From: Chryseobacterium viscerum
GTDB taxonomy: Bacteria > Bacteroidota > Bacteroidia > Flavobacteriales > Weeksellaceae
Assembly (NCBI RefSeq): GCF_002899945.2
Contig: NZ_PPEG02000002.1
Location: 535,918 to 599,917 of the forward strand
Direction: 5' to 3'
Length of the DNA stretch: 64,000 bases
In this document: positions 9,335 to 16,861 of the stretch, in pieces
Layout of the letters: each line of letters starts with the position of its first letter
How positions within the stretch are numbered: position 1 is the stretch's first letter
The notes under the pieces: generated by a model
Databases searched by the model: none
The model's input: the letters and a program-made list of their open reading frames with translations, nothing else
What the model was told of the DNA's origin: nothing
Made by a program: the position numbers and the translations under genes

Positions 9335-9403
9335 AGGTAGATTTTAATTACAATTAAATAAGACTCTTTTTACACAAACTTATCTGCTCTTTATCTTGTC
9401 AGT

Positions 9404-9889
9404 TTACAGTTTTCTTCCTTTAGATTTTTTTGGGGTTACAGTTACCGGGTTATTCCATTTCTTCCTGTTATCCTGACGGAGTTTTTCCCACTTTTCTTCA
9501 ATCAGCTTAACTGCATCTTGTCTCGATGGAATGTCATCCGGCGACTTAATATGTAACTCCAAAGAAGTTCTTAACGCTCCATCGTAGCATTCATACATGG
9601 AAATACTCATTGCATCAACCCGCAAACTTTTTTGGGCATCTTCTCCTACCTTAAATGTAGCTTGGGTGTAGGGATTATCAGGAGATGTGGCGGCTACTGC
9701 CGAACTTGCAAAAATTGGAAATATGGGCTCTGTATTGTTGAAATTTGCGTTATGCAGATAAGAGGCAATACCTGTCTTAAAATCACTTCCGGTTCCTCCA
9801 TATTTGATGTTAAAGTACTCATATCCCTTTTCTTTCATTTTTTCGGCGAGTTCCTCAGCCGCTGTTAATAATTCTTTCATGGTAAACAT
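9404..9889 (-). CDS. ICE accessory protein with basic C-terminal tail
   Basis: A 161-residue soluble protein of unknown function, first accessory gene after traD (34 bp gap). The N-terminal half starts with a Glu/Lys-rich helix (TAAEELAEKMKEKG) and the C-terminus is KKSKGRKL. A TGGC repeat array inside traD (10372-10411) could lie in an internal control region for this and the following genes. Confidence 0.7.
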   Translation of the reverse strand: MFTMKELLTAAEELAEKMKEKGYEYFNIKYGGTGSDFKTGIASYLHNANFNNTEPIFPIFASSAVAATSPDNPYTQATFKVGEDAQKSLRVDAMSISMYECYDGALRTSLELHIKSPDDIPSRQDAVKLIEEKWEKLRQDNRKKWNNPVTVTPKKSKGRKL

Positions 9890-9923
9890 TTTTGAACACG
9901 TTTAAAAAAAGGAAGATATCCTT

Positions 9924-10550
9924 TCAGACAAACTCCCTGATATCAAAATCATCGAGTGTATGATCCCGCATAATGGAAGAGCCGGAATCAGTCCCTGAAG
10001 AGGAAAGGCTTCGATCCAATAGCTCGGCTATTTTTCTTGAACCTCCTTCCATGGAGTTTTCCAATAGGCTGAAGAGTTCGGTTCCCTGTATTCTGTGAAC
10101 GATGGTTACCGCTTGTTTTTGTAAAGAAGGCTCAGGCATTTTTTGCGCAAGCACCATCCCCACGGTACCAAGTTCTTCAAAGGTGACCCCTGTAGCAAAA
10201 CCGTCTCCATCATCGGAAACTCCATAGCTGTTCCATTCTTCTTCCTCCTGCTGTAGATCAGGTGTTTCTCCAAAAACTTCATCCGGCTCTTCCTGCGGAA
10301 TTTGGCTGTCGAGATCTTTCTTTTCGATCTCATGGTCAAAATTATCGGATTCCTCTTCCTGTTTTTTATCTTGGCGCTCAGTGGCACCATTTGGCGTCGA
10401 AAGGCGCTTTACCTGTTTGGGAATACCCATGACATCAGGCAACCTGATCTTAGGTTTTTCTTTGTTTGTCACCGGTTTTTTAATGACGATCTTATCCTGT
10501 ACCAGTAGAACGATGACTAGCAGCAGACATGTTAGAATGAGTGTTTCCAT
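9924..10550 (-). CDS. traD: conjugal transfer protein TraD
   Basis: A 208-residue protein with one N-terminal membrane span (about 4-19) and a long acidic cytosolic part rich in Glu/Asp (about 65-115), then a helical C-terminus. Position after the two DUF3408 genes matches TraD of CTnDOT-type elements; it is not the F-plasmid coupling protein of the same name. Exact role unknown. The coding sequence contains a complete four-unit TGGC array (10372-10411). It starts 2 bp after the DUF3408 stop. Confidence 0.75.
   Translation of the reverse strand: METLILTCLLLVIVLLVQDKIVIKKPVTNKEKPKIRLPDVMGIPKQVKRLSTPNGATERQDKKQEEESDNFDHEIEKKDLDSQIPQEEPDEVFGETPDLQQEEEEWNSYGVSDDGDGFATGVTFEELGTVGMVLAQKMPEPSLQKQAVTIVHRIQGTELFSLLENSMEGGSRKIAELLDRSLSSSGTDSGSSIMRDHTLDDFDIREFV
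10372..10411 (+). repeat. TGGC array B inside traD
   Basis: Four 10-bp units with the TGGC (last AGGC) phase, unit 1 TGGCGCTCAG as in array A. It lies within coding sequence, which makes conservation for protein reasons possible, but the 10-bp phase is not a codon multiple. Array orientation is again opposite to the surrounding genes. Confidence 0.65.
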
Positions 10551-10552
10551 CG

Positions 10553-10825
10553 TTATAAAATAGGTTTATATTTATCCGCAAAGCTTTTGGTAATATCTTC
10601 TCCAAAATCCTGAAAATGATAAGCCAATACATTATTCAGATACGCATAAATGGTGATCTTATCTTCACCTATAACCTGAACAATACGGGAGAGCCTTTCA
10701 TGAAATTCAGGACTGATATACACCGATTTTCCATGACGGGCACTCGTGGACGGATTGACGAAGAAGATCTCTTCATACCGGGTATTACGCAATTCTCCTT
10801 TCTTTTTTTGTGATGTCTTTTTCAT
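10553..10825 (-). CDS. DUF3408 protein, ribbon-helix-helix-like (paralogue 2)
   Basis: A 90-residue protein paralogous to the next gene upstream. After a basic N-terminus, residues about 33-75 read as a short beta strand (SVYIS) followed by two helices (EFHERLSRIVQVIG and ITIYAYLNNVLAYHF), the layout of a ribbon-helix-helix DNA-binding dimer. It ends with KYKPI shared by both paralogues. Position next to ParA recalls ParA plus small RHH centromere-binding pairs of plasmids. Fold assignment is my inference from pattern. Confidence 0.82.
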   Translation of the reverse strand: MKKTSQKKKGELRNTRYEEIFFVNPSTSARHGKSVYISPEFHERLSRIVQVIGEDKITIYAYLNNVLAYHFQDFGEDITKSFADKYKPIL

Positions 10826-10836
10826 AATTAAAATAT

Positions 10837-11235
10837 TTAAAAAATGGGTTTGTATTTTTTATTGAAATCATCTGTAATGGCTTTCTCAAACTCTTCAAAA
10901 TGATATTCGATGATATTATCCAAATAGGCATATAGTGGAATTTTGTCTTCACCAATAACCTGTATAATGCGGGATAAACGCTCGTGATGTTCGCTGCGGA
11001 TGTATATACTTTTTTCACCCCTGCGTGTCATTGTGTGGCTGCCCAGGAAACGCTCACCGTAACTCGTATCGACTAGTTTTTTCGGTTTCGATTTCTCCTT
11101 AATTACCGGCTTCTCTTCGGCAGGTTCTCCCGGAGTTTCTGTTGGGTTGAGACCCCTGGTGTTTTCTGCAATGATAGCCATTACGTGTTCTTCATCAACC
11201 TTTGGATTATCATTCCTTTTATTTTCATTTTCCAT
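10837..11235 (-). CDS. DUF3408 protein, ribbon-helix-helix-like (paralogue 1)
   Basis: A 132-residue protein with a disordered charged N-terminal half (about 1-65, Pro/Lys/Glu rich). Its C-terminal half closely matches the paralogue at 10553-10825: KSIYIRSEHHERLSRIIQVIGEDKI and the KYKPI end are nearly shared. The strand-helix-helix pattern suggests a dimeric DNA-binding fold. It starts 5 bp after the ParA stop and so is co-expressed with it. It probably corresponds to TraB or TraC of CTnDOT nomenclature; I do not assign a symbol. Confidence 0.85.
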   Translation of the reverse strand: MENENKRNDNPKVDEEHVMAIIAENTRGLNPTETPGEPAEEKPVIKEKSKPKKLVDTSYGERFLGSHTMTRRGEKSIYIRSEHHERLSRIIQVIGEDKIPLYAYLDNIIEYHFEEFEKAITDDFNKKYKPIF

Positions 11236-11240
11236 ACGAG

Positions 11241-12017
11241 TTACAATTTGATCGTTCTTAAAAATTCGTCGATAAACACGTCCAGATGACAGCTTTTCAT
11301 CAACCTTTCATCAGGAGGCAGTAAAGTAGAACGGAAGATGGTCTTTGCTGCCGCCTCACTTTCCTTACGAAAGCGTTTACTGTCCATAATTTGGACGGTC
11401 ATTAGATGTAGGCGAAGATCTGTAATGACTTTTTCGTAAGATTCATATAAAGGCGATTTTTCCCTCCGGTCCACCTGGTTCCAGAACAACTGAATCGTTT
11501 CAATGGACGTGTTTCCTTGTTTCATCAATACATTGGCCATTACATCGGTAAACCTCAATGTACTTTCCATGACCAAACGATCTGCAGTGATGGGTGAAAA
11601 AATATGCTGAATTCCCGCCAACGTGCTGAGTAAGCCCGGCGTATTAACCGTTCCCGGCAGATCAAAAAAAATAATATCAACAGGAATAGCTGAAGATTGT
11701 AAAAAGCGGTCAGCTTCTGCCAACGCTTCATCCGCCCTGCATTGAAGTATAGGGTATGCTTTTTTGTTGATCGTAGAGAACTGGCGGTATGCCAATTTTT
11801 TAAATGTTTCATTTTGCATGATTGACTGCAGGTCCCTTTCCCGCATCTGTATAAGACTGTGCTGCGGGTAATCACAGTCAAACACAGCGACATTGTAACC
11901 CATGCGATAATGTAAGACACTGGCAATAATTGCCGTAAAAGTGCTTTTGCCTACGCCTCCTTTTTGGCTCGCAAAAGCAATAAATAAGGTTTTGTTTTTG
12001 TTGTCCATTGTATTCAA
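11241..12017 (-). CDS. traA: TraA, ParA/MinD-type ATPase
   Basis: A 258-residue Walker-type P-loop ATPase of the ParA family. It carries the deviant Walker A motif KGGVGKST at about 19-26, a DCDYPQ switch segment at about 48-53, and FFDLPG (Walker B) at about 116-121. ParA enzymes bind DNA non-specifically and move or position cargo; in Bacteroidetes ICEs this is the first gene of the transfer operon. No parB-like gene is visible, but two RHH-like DUF3408 genes follow directly. Confidence 0.93.
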   Translation of the reverse strand: MNTMDNKNKTLFIAFASQKGGVGKSTFTAIIASVLHYRMGYNVAVFDCDYPQHSLIQMRERDLQSIMQNETFKKLAYRQFSTINKKAYPILQCRADEALAEADRFLQSSAIPVDIIFFDLPGTVNTPGLLSTLAGIQHIFSPITADRLVMESTLRFTDVMANVLMKQGNTSIETIQLFWNQVDRREKSPLYESYEKVITDLRLHLMTVQIMDSKRFRKESEAAAKTIFRSTLLPPDERLMKSCHLDVFIDEFLRTIKL

Positions 12018-12179
12018 TTTTTAAGTTAAACTTCTTGTTTGTTATCTTGACGACCTCTCGGATGTCATTCTTAGAAGGCTGATTGTTATCACGGTGGATG
12101 AGAATCATTCTGCCACACCATCATGATTACCTGCCTGATGATTTTCATGCTTCTTTACCTCGCTTCCGGCTATCAGTTT

Positions 12180-12232
<53 letters not shown>

Positions 12233-12503
12233 GCGTTCATTTTTGCGATCCTTCCGACAAGCTGTATTTTACATCTTCAAGACAGGCTGCCTGCTTGCCG
12301 TCCTGCCTGAATACGAAACAATTGAATAGTATTCACACGCTCAGGCATTCCAATCTCCCGGATCAAAATCCTTCAGGTCCTCAGGCATTTCCAAACTCAT
12401 GATGTCTTTCAGAATGGCTGTCCGGAATGGGCTCTTGTGAGAAGAGCCACCTGCCTGATTGCTATCACAAAGAAATTCAGATCGGTACCATCTTTTAGGA
12501 ACA

Positions 12504-12543
12504 TGGCGCTCATTGGCACTCATTGGCTTCATTTGGCGCTCAT
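12504..12543 (+). repeat. TGGC array C in traA-mobA region
   Basis: Four 10-bp units, all starting TGGC; units 1 and 4 are identical (TGGCGCTCAT) and unit 2 differs at one base. This is the most regular of the six arrays. It is 487 bp from traA and 290 bp from mobA. Confidence 0.85.
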
Positions 12544-12639
12544 TTCAGTAGTGATCCTTCCATTTCTCTGCCCGAACTTTGTCAAAAGATTTCAAAATGG
12601 ATGATGGGTATAAGTGCATGAATAGATCAGGGACTATAG

Positions 12640-12790
12640 TGAACAGCTTGAAGCTGTTTTCCCTGCTATCTATAATCCGTTCCTCAGAACGGGTTTTTGT
12701 GTTCACCGGAACACGGCAAGTTGTGTTCTGAGCTGCTGGAAATCAGTTCCGCAGCTCAAAACCTTGCCCTTGCAGGGGGCTGAAAACTCC
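12640..12790 (+). other. clustered hairpins upstream of mobA, candidate oriT
   Basis: Successive inverted repeats: an AACAGCTT/AAGCTGTT palindrome (12642-12658); CCGTTC/GAACGG with a T5 tail (12677-12698); GTGTTC/GAACAC (12699-12714); TGAGCTGC/GCAGCTCA enclosing GGAA/TTCC (12729-12758). They end about 40 bp before mobA. Relaxase recognition sites are typically hairpins next to mob genes, so this is my candidate oriT; the nick site cannot be read from sequence alone. Confidence 0.4.
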
Positions 12791-12833
12791 CTCCGAAGTC
12801 GAGAGTTTGTAAAAATTTAATAATGGATTTATT

Positions 12834-13271
12834 ATGGAAGAAAATAATCATCACAGACCCAAAAAAGGAGGAAGGAATCCTAAAAAAGATCCCGCCATAT
12901 TTCGGTATTCAATCAGTTTGAATGCTGAAGAAAATGCCAGGTTCCTTTCTCTTTTTGAGCAGTCGGAAATGAAAGTAATGGCACATTTTATAACGGCCTG
13001 CCTTTTTCAGAGAACCATTAAAACGGTAAAAATTGATAAGGCATCCACAGATTATTATATGCGGCTCACCACCTTATATGGTCAGTTTCGTGCCATCGGG
13101 GTCAATTATAATCAGATCGTAAAGCTTCTTTACCGCAATTTTTCCGAAAAGAAAGCAGCAGCTTATCTCTACAAACTGGAAAAACAGACCGCAGAAATGG
13201 CTAATTTAATCCAAGAAATGATGCATTTGACCCGGGAATTTGAAGAAAAACATCTGAAAAAAGACCCGTAA
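12834..13271 (+). CDS. mobA: mobilisation protein MobA (relaxosome accessory)
   Basis: A 145-residue basic protein. After a Lys/Arg-rich N-terminus, residues about 23-60 (FRYSISLNAEE then two helices) resemble the ribbon-helix-helix/MobC-type relaxosome proteins that help the relaxase load on oriT. The C-terminal half is coiled (about 100-140). It is followed after 1 bp by the relaxase gene, the standard mobA-mobB order of Bacteroidetes elements. Confidence 0.85.
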   Translation: MEENNHHRPKKGGRNPKKDPAIFRYSISLNAEENARFLSLFEQSEMKVMAHFITACLFQRTIKTVKIDKASTDYYMRLTTLYGQFRAIGVNYNQIVKLLYRNFSEKKAAAYLYKLEKQTAEMANLIQEMMHLTREFEEKHLKKDP

Positions 13272-13272
13272 T

Positions 13273-14544
13273 ATGATCGCAAAAATTGGCAGAGGAGAGA
13301 ATTTATTGGGGGCACTTGCTTATAATCAGCTGAAAGTAGACAAAGAAAACGGACAGATTTTGTTTACTCAAAAGATAGCTGAAACAGTAAATGGGCAGTA
13401 TACTACAGCACAATTGGCTCGTTCTTTTGAACCTTACCTCATTGCCAATAACAAAACAGAGAAGCCAGTTCTGCATATTTCACTCAATCCTGATCCCAAA
13501 GATAAGGTGAGTGATGACCAGTTTGTATCCATAGCTCAGGACTATATGGAGCAAATGGGGTACGGGAATCAGCCTTTTGTAGTATTTAAACATACCGATA
13601 TTGACAGAACCCATATTCATATTGTATCCGTTTGCGTGGATGAAGAAGGCAAAAAAATATCGGATACTTTTGAAAAAAGACGCTCGATGAAGCTCTGCCG
13701 TGAGCTGGAAGAAAAGCATGGATTGATACCCGCTACAGAGCAAAGCCCATCACAGGATGACCGGATTTTTAAGCCTATAGATTATAAAAAAGGGGATATC
13801 AAAAGTCAGATCGCCTCAGTGGTCCGGCATCTGCCTAACTATTACAGGTTTCAAAGTATGGGTGAATACAACGCGCTCTTATCCCTTTTCAATATTACTG
13901 CTGAAGAGGTTAAAGGAGAGCTGCATGGAATACAGAAACAAGGACTCATTTACTCTGCCCAGAATGAAAATGGAGAAAAAGCAGGCAATCCCTTCAAAGC
14001 ATCATTATTTGGTAAAAGCGCAGGATATATGATGTTGCAGGAACATTTTCTTAAATCTAAGGAATCTCTAAAAAAAGAACCGGTAAAGGCACTCCTGAAA
14101 AATACCATTGAGGCTACCCTGCACACGGCAGCTGATGAAATCAGTTTCAAAAAACAATTACAGCAGCAGGGGATCAATACAGTCGTACGGCGTAATGATA
14201 CGGGGCGGGTTTATGGGGTCACCTTTATCGATCACAACTCTAAAACGGTATGGAATGGATCGCGCTTAGGAAAAGAACTTTCCGCTAATGTTTTTAATGA
14301 ATGGTGGAGCCATGATCAAAAACCGGAGATCAAAACGACAGCATCGGAAAAATCAACTCAACCTAAAGATGCAAATCCGGAAGAAAAATTACATACTCTG
14401 TTTGATTTTCTTGATAAAAATGAGCCTGACTTTATAGAAGGTCTTGGAGGATTATTACCGGAAGTTCAGGGAGAGGATTATGAGGACCTGGCTTTTGAAA
14501 ACCAAATGAAGAAGAAAAAACGAAAACCCGGACGCCAAAGCTAG
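13273..14544 (+). CDS. mobB: MobB relaxase
   Basis: A 423-residue relaxase/mobilization nuclease that nicks oriT and pilots the strand into the recipient. Tyr17 (GALAYNQLK) is the probable nucleophile. The metal-binding HxD...HxH motif is H107-T-D109 with H114-I-H116, and LHISLNP is at about 67-73. The C-terminal region is charged and ends with a strongly basic tail (KKKKRKPGRQS). It is translationally adjacent to mobA. Length is normal for this family. Confidence 0.94.
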   Translation: MIAKIGRGENLLGALAYNQLKVDKENGQILFTQKIAETVNGQYTTAQLARSFEPYLIANNKTEKPVLHISLNPDPKDKVSDDQFVSIAQDYMEQMGYGNQPFVVFKHTDIDRTHIHIVSVCVDEEGKKISDTFEKRRSMKLCRELEEKHGLIPATEQSPSQDDRIFKPIDYKKGDIKSQIASVVRHLPNYYRFQSMGEYNALLSLFNITAEEVKGELHGIQKQGLIYSAQNENGEKAGNPFKASLFGKSAGYMMLQEHFLKSKESLKKEPVKALLKNTIEATLHTAADEISFKKQLQQQGINTVVRRNDTGRVYGVTFIDHNSKTVWNGSRLGKELSANVFNEWWSHDQKPEIKTTASEKSTQPKDANPEEKLHTLFDFLDKNEPDFIEGLGGLLPEVQGEDYEDLAFENQMKKKKRKPGRQS

Positions 14545-14623
14545 ATTCTCATAAAAAACAATGAGCATTTTAATTTTACATAGATAAGGAATCAAATCCT
14601 GAACGTGACCATCGGTTACACTT

Positions 14624-14663
14624 CACAGCGCCATCGGCAGCCACTAAGCGCCAACGGGTGCCA
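14624..14663 (-). repeat. TGGC array D upstream of mobC
   Basis: On the minus strand four 10-bp units all start TGGC (CCA ends on the plus strand at 14633, 14643, 14653 and 14663). The array ends 63 bp before the mobC start codon. Orientation is opposite to mobC, the same relative orientation as arrays A, E and F to their downstream genes. Confidence 0.8.
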
Positions 14664-14726
14664 GCTCACAATAATTCTTTCATAGCTCCTCTACATTCCC
14701 GCTTCTAACATTTAAAATCTAAAAAA

Positions 14727-16721
14727 ATGCAAGGAGAAGACGATTTAAGAGGGCTTGCCAAGATTATGGCATTTATGAGAGCTGTGAGTATCCTGTTGGT
14801 ACTGATACACCTTTATTGGTTTTGCTACGGATTTTTTCTCGGGCGCAGCTGGACACTGGAAGTTATTAATAAGATACTCGGTAATTTCCAGAAGACAGCA
14901 GGTCTGTTTTCGCATACACTCTACACCAAAGTATTTGCAGTACTACTGCTCGCACTGAGCTGTTTGGGAACTAAAGGGGTAAAGAATGAAAAGATCACCT
15001 GGAAAAAGATCTACACGGTACTCGCGATTGGTTTTGTGCTGTTTTTTTTCAACACCCCATTGTTAAAACTGCCTCTGGCAGCTTTCTTTTATATTCTGAG
15101 TCTGGGTTTGGGGTATATCGCCTTAATGGTGGGTGGGCTCTGGATGAGCCGACTCCTCAAAAACAACCTAATGGATGATGTATTCAATACCGAGAATGAA
15201 AGTTTCATGCAGGAAATGAGGCTCATGGTAAATGAATACTCCATTAACCTGCCCACCAAGTTCTGGTACGAGAAAAAGCAGCATGACGGTTGGATCAACA
15301 TTGTCAATCCATTTCGGGCCACTATCGTACTGGGAACCCCGGGCTCCGGAAAATCCTATGCTATTGTCAACAACTACATCAAACAGCAAATTGAGAAGGG
15401 CTTTTCCATGTATATCTATGATTTCAAGTTCGATGATCTTTCCACCATAGCCTATAATCACCTACTGAAACATACTGATAAGTACGCGGTAAAACCAAAA
15501 TTCTACGTCATCAATTTTGATGATCCCAGAAGAAGTCACCGCTGTAACCCCATAAATCCCGATTTCATGACAGACATATCGGATGCCTATGAGTCCGCAT
15601 TCACCATCATGTTGAACCTCAATAGGTCGTGGATTCAGAAAAGTGGGGATTTTTTTGTCGAGTCACCAATTATCTTATTGGCAGCCATTATCTGGTTTTT
15701 GAAAATCTATGAAAATGGTAAATACTGCACCTTTCCCCATGCCATCGAGCTGCTAAACAAAAAGTATTCGGATGTATTCACCATCCTTACCTCATATCCT
15801 GAACTGGAAAATTATATCTCTCCTTTTATGGACGCCTGGCAGGGAGGTGCGCAGGATCAGCTCCAAGGACAGATCGCTTCGGCGAAGATTCCTTTATCAA
15901 GAATGATCTCACCTCAATTGTATTGGGTAATGACCGGTGATGACTTTTCATTAGACATTAATAATCCTAAAGAGCCCAAAATCCTTTGTGTCGGTAATAA
16001 CCCCGACCGTCAGAATATCTATTCAGCAGCCTTGGGGCTATACAATTCGAGAATCGTCAAACTGATCAATAAGAAAGGTAAGTTAAAGAGCTCTGTTATC
16101 ATAGATGAGCTGCCCACGATTTATTTTAGGGGACTGGACAATCTCATCGCAACCGCCAGAAGCAACAAAGTTGCAGTTACGCTTGGCTTTCAAGATTTTT
16201 CGCAATTAATACGTGATTATGGGGATAAAGAAGCTAAGGTAATACAGAATACGGTTGGTAACATTTTCAGTGGACAAGTCGTTGGGGAAACAGCCAAAAG
16301 TCTTTCGGAACGTTTTGGGAAGGTACTGCAGAAACGCCAAAGTTTGAGTATCAACAGAAATGATAAATCGACTTCTATTTCTACCCAATTGGACAGCCTG
16401 ATTCCAGCCTCTAAAATATCAACACTTACCCAGGGAATATTTGTTGGAGCAGTATCCGACAATTTCGAGGAACGTATCGATCAGAAGATTTTCCACGCCG
16501 AGATTGTCGTAGACAATGAAAAGGTAGCCCAGGAAACCAAAGCCTATCAAAAGATTCCACAGATCGCATCATTTGAAGACGAAAATGGGGAAGACAACAT
16601 GAAGCAGGAAATTGAGGCGAACTATCGCCAGATCAAAACCGATATCGTAAAAATTGTAACCGATGAACTGGAACGGATCGGAAATGATCCAGACCTCCAA
16701 CACCTACTTACCCAGGAATAA
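14727..16721 (+). CDS. mobC: MobC, VirD4/TraG-type coupling protein
   Basis: A 664-residue type IV coupling protein that delivers the relaxase-DNA complex to the channel. The N-terminus carries the Bacteroidetes YWFCY motif (Y30-W-F-C-Y34) in the first of several membrane helices (about 15-40, 70-85, 100-145). Walker A GTPGSGKSYA is at about 203-212 and Walker B VIIDELPT at about 455-462. The C-terminal 60 residues are acidic. It is separated from mobB by 182 bp holding a TGGC array and so may have its own promoter. Confidence 0.94.
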   Translation: MQGEDDLRGLAKIMAFMRAVSILLVLIHLYWFCYGFFLGRSWTLEVINKILGNFQKTAGLFSHTLYTKVFAVLLLALSCLGTKGVKNEKITWKKIYTVLAIGFVLFFFNTPLLKLPLAAFFYILSLGLGYIALMVGGLWMSRLLKNNLMDDVFNTENESFMQEMRLMVNEYSINLPTKFWYEKKQHDGWINIVNPFRATIVLGTPGSGKSYAIVNNYIKQQIEKGFSMYIYDFKFDDLSTIAYNHLLKHTDKYAVKPKFYVINFDDPRRSHRCNPINPDFMTDISDAYESAFTIMLNLNRSWIQKSGDFFVESPIILLAAIIWFLKIYENGKYCTFPHAIELLNKKYSDVFTILTSYPELENYISPFMDAWQGGAQDQLQGQIASAKIPLSRMISPQLYWVMTGDDFSLDINNPKEPKILCVGNNPDRQNIYSAALGLYNSRIVKLINKKGKLKSSVIIDELPTIYFRGLDNLIATARSNKVAVTLGFQDFSQLIRDYGDKEAKVIQNTVGNIFSGQVVGETAKSLSERFGKVLQKRQSLSINRNDKSTSISTQLDSLIPASKISTLTQGIFVGAVSDNFEERIDQKIFHAEIVVDNEKVAQETKAYQKIPQIASFEDENGEDNMKQEIEANYRQIKTDIVKIVTDELERIGNDPDLQHLLTQE

Positions 16722-16825
16722 AAAGACTTTTTAATCACAAAAACAAATTCACATTTCATTTTTTCACCATTATTAACTTTCAATCTTATGTTACTTCAAT
16801 GTATCACTGACAAGCAATTGTCGCC

Positions 16826-16861
16826 AGCAGGTATTTGCATGAAAATACCTGCTTTTATTTG
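16826..16861 (+). terminator. terminator-like hairpin with an ATG in the loop
   Basis: A perfect 11-bp inverted repeat (AGCAGGTATTT at 16826-16836, complement at 16843-16853) with a 6-nt loop is followed by TTTATTTG. It would serve as the mobC terminator, yet the preferred start codon of the next gene (16839-16841) is in its loop and its left arm contains the Shine-Dalgarno-like AGCAGG. Confidence 0.55.

Noticed and set aside
12341..12532. 63-codon minus-strand frame in the traA-mobA region
   Set aside because: It runs through the TGGC array, has no ribosome binding site or family resemblance, and is probably chance; an acidic C-terminus alone is not enough.
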